Made by a program: the position numbers and the translations under genes. The notes below the pieces were generated by a model, which saw only the letters and a list, made by a program, of their open reading frames with translations, was not told where the DNA came from and did no database searches. 64,000 nt of DNA from Hybos culiciformis. Lineage: Eukaryota > Arthropoda > Insecta > Diptera > Hybotidae. Positions within the stretch are counted from its first letter, which is position 1; each line of letters starts with the position of its first letter. Below, piece by piece: positions 54,225-64,000 of this stretch. The stretch lies in NCBI GenBank assembly GCA_964007475.1, contig CAXFZM010000349.1, forward strand, positions 62,001-126,000, given 5' to 3'.

Positions 54225-56136
54225 AAAATCAATACATATACGTGATCCTCCATCTTTCTTCGGAACTACGACAATTGGTGATGTATAATTCGAAGTAGAT
54301 TCACGTACTACGCCATTTTGAAGTAACTCGTCAACCATTTCATTCAATTCTTCTCTTTGAGCAAATGGAATACGATAATTTCTTTTTCCTTCAGGTTCAG
54401 GTGAATTTAAATTTATTTTAATTTCGTCAGTTTTAGATTCACCCAATTCCATCATACTTTTCGCAAAACAACATCTAAAATCATTTACTAATCCTACCAA
54501 CTGATCTTGACAATCTAGAGTTAAATCTTCATCGACATGCAAGTTATCAATAGAAATATTTCGTTCATCAGCCACAACTTGTAAAACTTGATTTTGAGTG
54601 TACATGATTTCAACTCTACCACCCGAAAACAAAACTTGAATATGTTGCTGATCCAGGAATGTTCTACCAGCAATAACACTAACTTTCTGCGCAACATCTG
54701 GTACTACCAACACTTCCACCATCGCAACAACACCATCTATTTCAGCCATAGCCCGAAATCGACCAATTGTTTGACAGAAGCCACCACCAAAACCATTCAA
54801 ACGAATTTCATGATTTTCATATTCAAATTTACTTTCATCGGCATCAGATTTTCTCATTGTTACGCATTGACTACCCATATCAATAAAACAAGTTAGCTTC
54901 TTACCATTAATTGAAATAAATTTATAATAATTATCATTTTTAGCAGCAACATCTAGAAGACAACAATTTACATTACCTGAATCTGGAGATTTCTTTTTAA
55001 CAGGACAATCTTTAACTTTATGCCCACGTTGTTTACAATTATAGCAAATTATTCGGAATTTACCAGAATCATCATCAGCTGTATTAGTTGTATCAGTTGT
55101 ACCACCTTTATTTGTTGTACCGGTAACACCTGTTGTATTTGCATTACCGGTTGAATTTACACATTTAGGAACACTGTTTGTTTTCTTTCGAAGTCTTTCC
55201 TGCTCAAAAATGCTTTCAATATATTTGATTCTATTTAATAGTTCCACCGAAGAATGAAATTTTTGACCAATCAATCTATCAGACAATTTCTCATCATTAA
55301 GACCCGTAATAACATATTGTATTATAGCGTCCTCTGACAAACTTGCCCTTTTTCCGAGCATACGAACCTCAAACAGAAAATCTTCGATCGATTCACCCCG
55401 CTTTCTTTGACGAGACATCAGTTGCAAATGAATGTCTGCCTCATTTCTTTCACTAGGAAAAGTTTGCTGCATTTCTATTTTAAAAGACTCCCAATTTTTC
55501 AACTTTATTTGTTCACTTTGTACCCAACATTTTGCAGAACCTTTAAACTTTACCATAACTGCCGCCAAAATCAACCGATCATCCCAGTTAAACGTTTCTT
55601 TAAGATTCTGAATTTGAAAAACCCACTGCTCAGCTGTTAAAGATGTTTTATTTCCAGGATCAAAATCTGGCATTGCATTAACAACATCTCCGACAGTCAT
55701 TTTAATTTGCACTTGACTATTATCATTTTTGGTTTCATCATTTTCCTTTCAAGCAACATTTTATTTTCCTTCTCAAGCAACTCCCGTTCACGGCGAATTA
55801 ATGCAATTTCTTTTTGTAAACTTTCCAGCTCAAATTGTTCTGAACCATTTTTCATTATCGTTTCAAATGATTCTTTGTCAGAGCCGCTAGTATCATCGTC
55901 ATCTCCGGAGCCACATAAGTCGTCCACATTTTTATTACTCCCCCCGCCAAGAGAGTTTTTGTCAATATCGCTCAAACATTTTTCTCGCCACCTTCGCTGA
56001 AATTCAAAACCAATCTTTCTACTAACTGTGTCTTATTTCCCTTTATTTCCAATTGTTTAGATCTACATTCAGCTTTTAATTGTGCCATAGTCATCGCCGA
56101 CAATTTCGCTTTTACTTCTTCTTCTGTATCTGCCAT
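54225..56136 (-). pseudogene. gag: Gag and protease, mdg3-like, with SAP-like N-terminus
   Basis: ATG 56136 opens MADTEEEVKAKLSAMTMAQL, and the next stretch (LKAECRSKQLEIKGNKTQLV) matches a SAP nucleic-acid-binding motif. A frameshift near 55980 leads to an acidic linker and a Glu/Lys-rich coiled coil (SLQKEIALIRREREL). Another near 55700 leads to the retrotransposon Gag core (WVFQIQNLKETFNW, MQQTFPSERNEADIHLQLM), a CCHC knuckle CYNCKQRGHKVKDC (about 55050-55010), and a protease with CFIDMGSQCVTM in place of DTG/DSG. The RT N-terminus (SPIVVVPKKDGGSRICIDF) closes the frame. Confidence 0.85.
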
Positions 56137-56387
56137 TTTCAAATAAAAATTTTGTCGTCAAATCACCACAACAATAGAATCAATATTTTCTTTTCGTTTT
56201 TTTTCACCTAAAAAAAAATTTCATTAAAGTTTTTATTTTTTTTCTTTTTTTTTTTAGCGTCCTCCAACGGTCAAAACTTATTTTCTTTGTTGCCTTTTTT
56301 TCTAGTGATTCACAAAAATTGCAACAAAATTTTTTTTTTTTTTTAACTTCTTTCTTCTTTTCGGATTTTATAATTCAGCCTTTTGAT

Positions 56388-56408
56388 GAATTTATCCCAC
56401 TTCTGATT
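56388..56408 (-). promoter_or_regulatory. Primer binding site, tRNA-Leu type
   Basis: Just inside the 5' LTR, minus strand aatcagaagtgggat matches the complement of tRNA-Leu 3' sequence without its CCA. Internal priming of this kind is known for mdg3-type elements. Confidence 0.6.
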
Positions 56409-56660
56409 TGTAATTTTGCGAGGAATAATAAAAACAAAATTAAAGTTGTAATTTTAAATAAAAATGTTTATTCAGCTTCTTTTAAAAAATTAATACAAAA
56501 ATCTCCTTGCTGCTTCATGTTCCAATTCTCCATCCATACTCCTCTCATAATAGTAATAATCCTCACAATTCATTTCTCACTCTCTCTATTCAATTACACC
56601 ACCCTCTCTTTCTAACGGCATCTTCTTAAAGCTAATAAATTTTCATTCTTGACTGTAACA
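56409..56660 (-). repeat. 5' LTR of the mdg3-like element
   Basis: 252 bp, same length and nearly the same sequence as the copy at 51521. Confidence 0.9.
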
Positions 56661-56664
56661 TTTG

Positions 56665-56888
56665 TTTTTACAAAATAAAAATTCTTTTTGAATTTTTAAT
56701 CACTTTTTATCCTTTTTTAATTCTTTAAAAGTTAATTTTATTTCTTCTTTTTTACGACTTGTGTGGCGTGTCAAGTGAACACTCTGCCAGCTTCGTTAAC
56801 AACTGCGCAGCTATTGGCTGTGCGTTGTTAGCTTGGCTGAGGTTTACTTGACACGGCCGGAGGTAAAACTTGTAGGGTTGCCACTACA
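56665..56888 (-). repeat. 3' LTR of the CsRN1-like element, proximal part
   Basis: Starts tgtagtggcaaccc directly after the polypurine tract and includes a GC-rich stretch with an inverted pair (cgtgtcaagtgaacac near 56767 and gtttacttgacacg near 56842). It is cut at the tttg duplication by the mdg3-like element. Confidence 0.65.
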
Positions 56889-56900
56889 TCACCCTTCCTT
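56889..56900 (-). promoter_or_regulatory. Polypurine tract of the CsRN1-like element
   Basis: aaggaagggtga abuts the LTR start and would prime plus-strand synthesis. Confidence 0.75.
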
Positions 56901-56951
56901 GAGAAAAGGTTAAATTGAAACTTGGGTGAAATTTAAACTTAGATAATTATA

Positions 56952-57138
56952 ACAATATATCGCGGTTATATTGTGTGTAATTGTAAATTGAAATTTTGAA
57001 AAATGACTGAGAATTATCTTTGTAACAATGTATCGCCGTTACATTGTACGAAGAGGTAAAAAAATTTTAAGAAGTTTAATTACTATTAAAAATGTAGCTT
57101 GTATGTTTCTTATTACCAAAGTATCGCGGTTACTTTGG
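56952..57138 (-). other. Three stem-loops with invariant loop and covarying stems
   Basis: Hairpins at 56952-56974, 57025-57047 and 57116-57138 each have an exact 8-bp stem and a 7-nt loop. On the plus strand the stems are acaatata/tatattgt, acaatgta/tacattgt and ccaaagta/tactttgg. The loops are tcgcggt, tcgccgt and tcgcggt. They lie between the pol stop and the polypurine tract, in what would be the 3' UTR of the genomic RNA. Function unknown: packaging, RNA stability or a protein-binding DNA array are all possible. Confidence 0.85.
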
Positions 57139-57204
57139 ATGCTTAAATTATAAAAAATTATGATGTACGACTACTTTAAAGTATGTTTGACTGTTCTCAA
57201 TGTT

Positions 57205-58434
57205 TTATTTGACTGACTTGACTCCGAAAGCAGGTTTAATGCGATTGATTTTAATCATGACCTGTTTGTTTTTTATTTGTAATAAAAAGGTATTTCTAGT
57301 CCTTCTTATGACTTTGTATGGTCCGTCGTAAGTTGGAGTTAACGCTGGTTTAATCTTATCGTTTCTGACCCATACAAATTCACACGAATCTAGTTCTTTT
57401 GGAGTGAAAATTTCGAGTTGGAATTAATTTCCAATTTGGAATTAATCCTTGCATCAGAGTTCTGAGATTAGTTATTAAAGTGTCGGTATTATTATGATCT
57501 ATGTTGTTTGAATTAGGTGTGACGAAAAATTCACCTGGAAGTCGAATTGTCTGACCATAAACCACTTCGGCTGGTGAGCACTTGAGTTCTTCTTTAAGGG
57601 AAGCTCGAATTCCTAAATGAACTATTGGGAGTTCCAAACTCCAATTTAGGGAATTTTTACGTGCTTTAAGACAATCTTTAAGTTGTCGACGAAATCTTTC
57701 GACGAGACCGTTTGATTGCGGGTGATATGGAATTGTTCTGGTTCTGTGAACTCCTATCAACGCAGTTAATTCTGTAAAAAGTTTCGAATCGAATTGAGCT
57801 CCTTGGTCTGTCGTTAATGTTGCTGGACAACCAAATCTTGAAACCCAATTTGCGACAAAAACCTTTGCTACAGTCTTAGCTGTGGTGTCTGACATGCAAT
57901 AGGCTTCAGGCCATCTTGAGAATCGGTCGACGATTGTTAAAATGTGGGTAAAATTGTTAGACGGGGGAAAAAGACCTACGATATCCATGTGAATATGTTC
58001 GAAACGTCCTGAAGGGATGTCGAATTTGCCTGAAACTGGAGTTGTATGACGGTGAATCTTTGACTGTTGGCAAGATTGGCAAGCCTTAGTGCAAAGATTG
58101 ATGTCAGTGTTTATTTTAGGCCAGAAATATCGCGCTGTTATTAGCTTTCTGGTTGCACGAGTTCCTGGATGGGAAATATTGTGCAATTGAAGGAAAACTG
58201 AACGTCTTAGCGAAGAGGGAATGTATGGCCGAAAATTGCCTGTTGAGGTTTCGCAGAAAATTGAGGTATCGGGTAAATTGATTTTTTCTAATTTTCTAGT
58301 TTTAGAAGGAGAGGTTTCCTGAAGTAAACTTTTAAGTTAGGGGTCGTCTTCTTGTAGTTTGGCAATTTTTTGTAAGCCGTATTGAATAATGTTTTCTGAA
58401 TTAACTTCTTCAATGCGTGAAAGGCTATCGGCAA
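57205..58434 (-). pseudogene. pol: Integrase, CsRN1-like
   Basis: Reads on from RNase H after a frameshift ([17 protein letters not shown], about 58450-58400). It contains the HHCC finger in HNISHPGTRATRKLI (about 58185-58141) and CTKACQSCQQSK (58092-58057). The DDE core is HMDIVGLFPP, TLTTDQGAQFDS and PQSNGLVERFRRQL. A frameshift near 57425 splits off the C-terminal segment WVRNDKIKPALTPTYDGPYKV, which ends at TAA 57205-57207. It would insert the cDNA into the genome. No chromodomain was seen. Confidence 0.85.
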
Positions 58435-59880
58435 CTACATTACTAGCGCCTGAAATGTGTTGAATGTCAGTAGAGAATTGTGAAATCTAAGTGACGCATT
58501 GAGAAGTGGTTTGTGATCTGTGTAGATCGTAAAGTTTCTACCTTCTATGGCATAACGAAAGTGTTTTAATGCGGCATAAATTGCTAAGAGTTCACGGTCA
58601 AAAGCAGAATATTTCTTCTCGGCAGGTGAAAACTTGCGTGAGAAAAATGCTAATGGCTGCCAAGAATCGCAAGTGTACTGTTGGAGAACAGCACCCATTG
58701 CTATCTCGGAAGCATCAGTGGCGATGCTGAACTTAGCGTTATCAGCAGGAAAAACTAATAGCGTTGCGTTGGCCAAGGCTTTCTTCGACTCTTCAAAAGG
58801 TTTGTTAAGTGAATCGGACCATGTGAAATCTTTCTTTTTGGATTTTGATTTGCCAAAAAGAGTAAGATGTTCATAAATTGGTGCGACTATTGTTGCGATG
58901 TTAGAAATGAAACGATGGTAAAAGTTTATCATTCCTAAGAAACGTTGTGTAGATTTGATTGAATTTGGAATTGGAAAATCTAAAATGGTGTGAACTCTAT
59001 CTTTTGAAGGTAAAATGCCATCTTTAGTGACAGTGTGACCTAAAAATTTTAAGTGATCGACGCCGAAAACACATTTAGCTAAGTTAACAGTTATGCCGTA
59101 CTCTTGTAGGCGTGAAAACAATAGTCTAAGTTGTTTCGCGTGGGTACTTGAATCTTTAGAGGCTACTAAAATGTCATCTATGTAAACGAAAGAGAAATCT
59201 AAACCTTTACAAACTTCGTTGATGAAACGTTGAAATGTTTGTGCGGCGTTGCGAAGACCAAAAGGCATGCGTTTGAGTTCAAACAAGCCCATCGGTGTAG
59301 TCACTGCCGTTTTGAAAATGTCCTCTTTCGCTACTGGTATTAAATGGAATGCACGGACTAAATCGATTTTTGAAAAGATTTTGCATCCATTTAGATTGGT
59401 AGCGAAATTTTGGAGATGTGGGATTGGATACCGATCTGGTATTGTAACCGCATTTAGTTGACGGTAATCGCCGCATGGTCTCCAGTCGAGGCTGTCTTTT
59501 TTCTTCACCATATGGAAAGGTGACGAAACAGGTGAGGATGAAGGTTCGCAGATACCTAGTTCGTTCATGAGTTCAAATTCTTGTTTGGCTGCTTTAAGAC
59601 GATTAACGTCTAATCGTCGAGCGCGACAAACGGGAAGTTGACCATTTGTATTGATGTGATGCACCACGTTGTGCAAAACTGGTTCAAAATAATTAGGGGC
59701 TTCTATAATTGATGAAAATTCCTTAATTATTGGAGAAAAAATATTTTCGACTAATAAAATTTTGGGTGTAGAAGTTTCTATATTTAAACTTAAGGTGTTT
59801 ACTTTAAGATCAGTTAGGGGATCGATTAACCTTTTGTTTTGAAGTGAAACTTCTTTAGAGGCATTGTGATTGAGAGTGAA
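58435..59880 (-). CDS. pol: Reverse transcriptase and RNase H, CsRN1-like
   Basis: Open over RT and most of RNase H. The recognisable host frame starts near [20 protein letters not shown] (about 59866-59807). Upstream codons to 59937 belong to the insertion. Motifs: [45 protein letters not shown] with the first Asp (about 59371-59327), [16 protein letters not shown] and [11 protein letters not shown] (about 59196-59164), then LKFLGHTV. RNase [30 protein letters not shown] and YTDHKPLL. A frameshift near 58500 ends the frame before the RNase H/integrase linker. All catalytic residues looked for are present. Confidence 0.9.
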   Translation of the reverse strand, partial: FTLNHNASKEVSLQNKRLIDPLTDLKVNTLSLNIETSTPKILLVENIFSPIIKEFSSIIEAPNYFEPVLHNVVHHINTNGQLPVCRARRLDVNRLKAAKQEFELMNELGICEPSSSPVSSPFHMVKKKDSLDWRPCGDYRQLNAVTIPDRYPIPHLQNFATNLNGCKIFSKIDLVRAFHLIPVAKEDIFKTAVTTPMGLFELKRMPFGLRNAAQTFQRFINEVCKGLDFSFVYIDDILVASKDSSTHAKQLRLLFSRLQEYGITVNLAKCVFGVDHLKFLGHTVTKDGILPSKDRVHTILDFPIPNSIKSTQRFLGMINFYHRFISNIATIVAPIYEHLTLFGKSKSKKKDFTWSDSLNKPFEESKKALANATLLVFPADNAKFSIATDASEIAMGAVLQQYTCDSWQPLAFFSRKFSPAEKKYSAFDRELLAIYAALKHFRYAIEGRNFTIYTDHKPLLNASLRFHNSLLTFNTFQALVM

Positions 59881-61262
59881 AAAAATGTAAGTGTCAAAAA
59901 CCGAACAATTATTGTCAAAAAATAAAACAAAATTCAAACGATTATTGTCAAAATTCGAACGATTATTGTCAAAAAAAAAGGCAAAAAAAAAGATAAAAAA
60001 AAAAAATGTATGTGTCAGCGATGATAAAACCGACAGCCGCTATCAACTTAATGAAGCTTATCAGCGCAATAACCTACTCTATATTAGCTCAGAATTAAAG
60101 TCGAAAATACTATTTTTTTTTCGATTGAAAGGAAAATATAATTTATTTCAAATTATTGAATAACAAATATTTCAATTATTAATTATTAGTGCTAATTTTC
60201 AAAAAGTTTTTGGAATACAAATATGTATTCTGAATAAAAATGTTCCAATGCACCTATTTTGTAGATAATTTATTTATGATATTAATTTTTCTTAATATAA
60301 TTTGTAGTTTGTTGGAGGAATTTTTTTTACAATTCCTTTTCAGAAGAAGTACTAATAAACATGAAAATTTTCAGGCATATTTGCAAAAGTTATTTTAGGT
60401 TAAACTTTTCGGGCAACAAAAATAAAAACATGATTTAAGCCACGCTGCTGTTTTATCATACATTATTGTCGCGAATAACCGGAATTGTGTTTACAGCTTA
60501 AAATATAGTAGAAATCATCTGCAATCAGTGTTGCCATAAATCTAGCCATTTTGAAATAATTTTATGCCACTAAACTTTTTGAGCTTAAAAAGTATTTTAG
60601 AATTTTTAAATGCTTTTATCTCTAATATGGTGTTCGCATTAGGAGAATATTTGTGGAATATGCTGTTTTCCGGAATATTTCAGGAAATTGAACTGGATTT
60701 TTCATATAAAAATATATTCCGGAATATGTATATTCCACTTTCATATTCTAGTTTGTCAGAGTTAAAATTCTATATTTATAGTTACTTTCACTAACTTTTT
60801 GAAATTTTGTTATAGTTGGCAACAATTTTTTTTGTCAAATTCGAGTCAAAATGAAAAAAAAAACAAAATAAAATTGATAAAAAGTGAGATAAAAAGTCAA
60901 AATTTTCAACAACAAATTTCTAAATTTATGTATAGATCATTAAATTCCACTTCTCATAGAATTTTGTAATGCGAACGGTAATTTGTTTTCCGGAATATAA
61001 GTGGAATTTAAATTAGAATGCGAACAAGGTATAAGCAGTCGCTGGGTTTTAATTTTTTCTAAGCCGCCGAATTCCCCAAAACAAGTAATTTTAAGTCGAC
61101 TGACCGCAGCATTCGAAGGGCAAAAATCAACTAGTCGCCGTCGAAAAAATCGATCGGCGTCATATCTTATATGCACTTGGCCATTTTAAATATTTATTTA
61201 GCCTTCCCAGAAAATACTACTTGCCATGAAGTTTCACTTCTTCCGTGTGTCCCGAGACTCAC
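59881..61262. other. Unidentified insertion between protease and RT
   Basis: Interrupts the CsRN1-like pol between LVVDIK and the NKRLIDPLT region. Near its borders gaagtgaaacttc occurs inverted (about 59837 and 61226). Three gattattgtcaaaa units lie at the left end (59900-59970). No transposase was recognised. A MITE-like unit occupies 60628-61029. The insertion's own superfamily is unknown. Confidence 0.5.
60628..61029. mobile_element. MITE-like unit with TA flanks
   Basis: Ends tggtgttcgcatt and the complement of aatgcgaacaagg match at 10 of 13 positions, flanked by TA. The ttccggaatat motif recurs in both halves. 402 bp, no coding frame. Possibly Tc1/mariner-mobilised. Boundaries are tentative. 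Confidence 0.5.
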
Positions 61263-61746
61263 ATATTTTTTTTATATCAACTACAAGACCGAATTTGTTT
61301 AGAAAATCAGCACCTAATATTGGCCTATCTATACTAGCTATAATGAATTGATGAATAAAGTCTCTTCTAAGTCCTAAGTTTAATTTTAGCATTTTGCATC
61401 CAAAAGTTTTGATGTTAGAACCATTAGCTGCGGAGAGAACTAAGCTATTTGCAATTACATTTGTGTTTTTCGCTGGTATGACAGAAAGGTCTGCACCTGT
61501 ATCTATTAGAAATTTTATGTTGTTAATTTTGTCGTTGATGATTAAGCGACAAGTGTTTGTGCCGCCGTCACCGCTGGTCGCTACAGCAGGTTGGCGTTCT
61601 AGTTTGTGGTAACCCGGACCAACAAGTGCATTTCTTCGCATCTTTGCCAAATTTACGATGGTACCAACAAGCACGATTTGGATTAGAATTTGAAGAAGAT
61701 CTATCTCTATTAAAATTTTGATTTGAATTTGTATTCCGGTTTGCAC
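61234..61746 (-). pseudogene. pol: Aspartic protease and Gag knuckle region, CsRN1-like
   Basis: The protease core reads KFLIDTGADLSVIPAKN (about 61520-61470) with DTG intact, followed by ILGADFLNKFGLVVDIK. It would cleave the polyprotein. Another frame just upstream reads CWYHRKFGKDAKKC (about 61668-61627), the CX2YH...C-type nucleocapsid motif of this clade, so a frameshift lies between knuckle and protease or is used in expression. The chain is cut by the insertion after VVDIK. Confidence 0.82.
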
Positions 61747-62642
61747 TTGAATTGGAATTTGAGTTCGAATTTGTACATATTTGAATCTGAAGAGTTGCGA
61801 GATTTTGATCTACTCTGATGTTGTGACGAATTCGAACGATTTCTGTTTTGTCTAGAGCTATTAAAATTTTTGAATTTTATGTCTATTTGTTCTATCATTT
61901 TTTCGAGTCTAGATAGTCTGTGTCCGACTTCAGAGTTTGGATTCGATACTTGAAAAAGAGAAGAAGTTTGTTGAGCTTCAAAAATTTTGTCGGCAATGAT
62001 AGCTAATTGCTCTAGGGTTTTGTCTTCAACCGAAATGATTGCGATTTTTACTGCCTGAGGGAGTTTACGTAGCCATAAGGTTTTTATCACTTCCTCGCTA
62101 AAAGAATTGCTACCTGCCAGTTGACCTATGGATCGCAAAACTTCTGATAGTTTTTGATCTCCTGAGTTTTGGTTATCAAATAAGGTCTCTAAACGTTTTA
62201 TGTCTGACAGTGCATTTCGATCTATTAGTGCATTTTTAAGCTGAGTGTATTTATTAGCTTGAGGAGGGTTGGTTAGAATATCGATGACTGATTCGCATGC
62301 TTCAGGTGGTAATGAAGATACTGTCAGTGAGTATTTGGTAATGTCGTTGGTGATTCGGTTCGCCGCAAATTGGGCTTCAGATTGTATGAACCATGTTTTG
62401 GCTCTTTGAGTCCAAAATTGTGGCAATCGAATGTTTACAGCACTAATGTTATTATTTGTATTTTGATTTTGATTCGCGTTAGAATTTTGAGTATTTTGAC
62501 TAGTACTGGGAATGTTAATTTCCTGCTCTTGGTTGGGAGGGTCGTCGTGAATAATTTCTTCTTCATTATCATTTATTGCGTTTATATTTTCTGAAGCGTT
62601 GTGAGAATTCTCACGCTTTGAAGTATTGAGAAAACCAAACAT
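61710..62642 (-). CDS. gag: Gag, CsRN1-like
   Basis: ATG 62642 opens MFGFLNTSKRENSHNASENI, then a Gln/Asn-rich linker and the capsid core. The core starts VNIRLPQFWTQRAKTWFIQ and includes SEAQFAANRITNDITKYSL, VDILTNPPQANKYTQLKNAL, LSEVLRSIGQLAG and LWLRKLPQAVKIAI, which fits the CsRN1/Mag-type Gag. A Ser/Arg-rich basic tail (QHQSRSKSRNSSDS) leads to the knuckle region. The frame ends at 61710, overlapping the protease frame. It would assemble the particle. Confidence 0.85.
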   Translation of the reverse strand: MFGFLNTSKRENSHNASENINAINDNEEEIIHDDPPNQEQEINIPSTSQNTQNSNANQNQNTNNNISAVNIRLPQFWTQRAKTWFIQSEAQFAANRITNDITKYSLTVSSLPPEACESVIDILTNPPQANKYTQLKNALIDRNALSDIKRLETLFDNQNSGDQKLSEVLRSIGQLAGSNSFSEEVIKTLWLRKLPQAVKIAIISVEDKTLEQLAIIADKIFEAQQTSSLFQVSNPNSEVGHRLSRLEKMIEQIDIKFKNFNSSRQNRNRSNSSQHQSRSKSRNSSDSNMYKFELKFQFKCKPEYKFKSKF

Positions 62643-64000
62643 ATTTTAAAGTGTTGTGCAAGAATACTCTTTTGAGAAAAAAAATTTTTTTCAGTTAGTT
62701 TGAGTAAATAATGATTATAAGTTGTTTCTTTAGTGAAGAAGAAAGAAAAAAAATTTTTTTTTTTTTTTTTTTTATAATAATAAAAAATTTTTCAAAATAA
62801 AGTTCGATTAAAATTGTAGCGAAGCAAAATAAATTCGAAAGAATTCTCGAATGGAATTATTAATTGTATTGTTTACAATTAGTTTTTTTCTTTTTGCAAA
62901 TATAGTACCCTGTATGATATTCTGATTGCTTAGTATTTAAAACAATTTTATTTAAAATTTACTAAAAAAAAATATAAATTTTTGTTGAACGTATAGATCC
63001 GGTTTTAATAGCAAGTCAATACACCAATTCTGTGGTTTACAAAAAAATAAAATATTAGTAATAAAAAAAAATGTTTGTTAGAATATCTCAATATGTTTAA
63101 ATATCTCAATATTTACTGTATGCCGTTTGTAACCGGTTATGAAACTTTTTTTTTTTTTTTTTTTTTTTATAAAAAATATTTTTGGTGTTTGTTATAAAAA
63201 AATATTAATTGGATTGATCAAAATAAAAAAATTTTTTGGCGTTTGTTACATTTCGTAATACACGGTCTGTATGCTCAACATAAATTTATGTAATATATAC
63301 TCATGTAATTTAATTTAAAAAAAAATTTTATCTTAGTATTATGTTTTATGTATTGAAAAAAAAATGTTTCTATTTACATTTGTGTATACAAAAATTCTAA
63401 TGATATAAATTAATATTATTGTAATAATTTATTTTATTTTGAAATAAATTTTTGTATTTATTACTTACAAAAAAAAATAATAATTTGATTTGTGGTAAAA
63501 ATAAATTTTGAATTTTTTATTCTAAAGTTAAATTTAATTGTGCGAAGAAAAAAAAATTTTTTGTATTTAATATTACAATATAAAATTTAAAATGTAAAAA
63601 AAAATGTTGAAATAATTTATAAAAATATTAATTTTCATATTACAGATAATATTAAGAATAAAAAAAATAATAATTAATTTTTATGTTTATGTTTCTTTAT
63701 TTATTTTTTTAAAATTTTGACAGCTATACAAAAAAAATTTTTGTAGTCGATTGTAGTTGCTGCTTGTAGTGGTGTGCGCGACAATTTGTTGAATAATAAA
63801 TATTAGGAAATTGTACAGCTTACCGATTTGTTGTTTTTTACCAGGTGATGTATTCACTGCTACGATCTTCTACATGTCTGTTTGTTGTTTTTCTTTTCTT
63901 GTACAGACTTTTTTTTTCACTGTTTGCACTTGTGTGCAGAAATTTTTTTATTAAGTATTTTTTTCTTTTATAGTGTTAGAAAAAAAATGTGTGTTTGTTA
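62643..64000 (-). other. Leader of the CsRN1-like element and flank
   Basis: AT-rich with long T runs (62751-62774, 63147-63168). No coding motif, and no match to the 3' LTR was seen by eye, so the 5' LTR is probably to the right of the window. Confidence 0.45.

Larger units (their letters stand above)
51521..56660 (-). mobile_element. mdg3-like Ty3/gypsy LTR retrotransposon
   Basis: Two 252-bp LTRs (51521-51772 and 56409-56660) are almost identical (one C/G difference seen near each left end). They are flanked by the 4-bp duplication tttg (51517-51520 and 56661-56664). Gag, protease, RT, RNase H and integrase read on the minus strand. No envelope. The high LTR identity suggests recent insertion, yet the frame has two stops and several frameshifts. 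Confidence 0.92.
56665..64000 (-). mobile_element. CsRN1-like Ty3/gypsy LTR retrotransposon (partial)
   Basis: Minus-strand order: gag (62642-61710), protease (61746-61234), RT-RNase H (59880-58435), integrase (58400-57205), 3' UTR with stem-loops, polypurine tract aaggaagggtga (56900-56889) and 3' LTR starting tgtagtgg at 56888. The 3' LTR is interrupted by the mdg3-like element. The 5' LTR must lie beyond 64000. A ~1.4-kb insertion separates protease from RT. Several frameshifts are present. Confidence 0.82.

Noticed and set aside
54588..54896. Plus-strand 102-codon frame
   Set aside because: Antisense of the mdg3-like protease region.

Overview
This 64 kb window is AT-rich eukaryotic DNA, most likely from an insect. 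The evidence is its intron-bearing transposase and zinc-knuckle genes with GT..AG junctions, and its mix of Ty3/gypsy (412/mdg1-like, mdg3-like, CsRN1-like), BEL/Pao, Jockey-type LINE, hAT, MULE and Tc1/mariner elements, with primer binding sites that match insect-type tRNAs. I cannot name the species. There are no prokaryotic operons, CRISPR arrays or rRNA genes. Nearly all recognisable coding capacity belongs to transposable elements. Possible host-type pieces are a spliced CCHC zinc-knuckle gene near 40.6-41.3 kb, a broken BED/hAT-like gene near 1.5-1.95 kb and a duplicated 492-bp segment carrying an unrecognised ORF.

Region 1 (1-21.3 kb) is a nested stack. The 3' end of a Jockey-like LINE (1-1479) ends in A26 and has cut into a BED/hAT-like gene (1481-1954, minus). 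A second LINE runs 2552-21262 but is split by a hAT MITE (2760-4246, itself holding a palindromic mariner-type MITE), a 412-like LTR retrotransposon (5178-13333, itself holding a pogo/Tigger-like MITE), a small hAT (14376-14795) and a larger hAT with a recognisable transposase (14804-20392). The two hATs used the same target octamer. The larger hAT is split by a MULE (15426-18386) that keeps an apparently intact spliced transposase. Target-site duplications (TSDs) found by eye support most of these steps.

Region 2 (21.3-26.7 kb) has two copies of a 492-bp segment around a GC-bearing hAT-like MITE, which contains a foldback element made of palindromic repeats (22371-22945). Further on is a GC-rich, hairpin-rich island (25107-25612).

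Region 3 (26.7-38.8 kb) is a near-complete BEL/Pao element with an envelope-like domain fused to pol. Its reading frame is broken by one amber codon. Its 3' LTR is split by a 2-kb DNA element with 4-bp TSDs that itself carries a LINE fragment and a MITE.

Region 4 (38.8-50 kb) has the zinc-knuckle gene, a minus-strand Jockey-like LINE (43.4-46.3 kb) and a 3.3-kb DNA transposon (46613-49952) with 30-bp terminal inverted repeats (TIRs), ATAT duplications and an unusual DDE-type transposase.

Region 5 (50-64 kb) has an inverted pair of tRNA-like sequences (50.6-51.0 kb) and a minus-strand CsRN1-like Ty3/gypsy element that runs off the right edge. Its 3' LTR holds a young mdg3-like element (51521-56660). 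Between its pol stop and polypurine tract lie three stem-loops with the same 7-nt loop and different, compensated stems.
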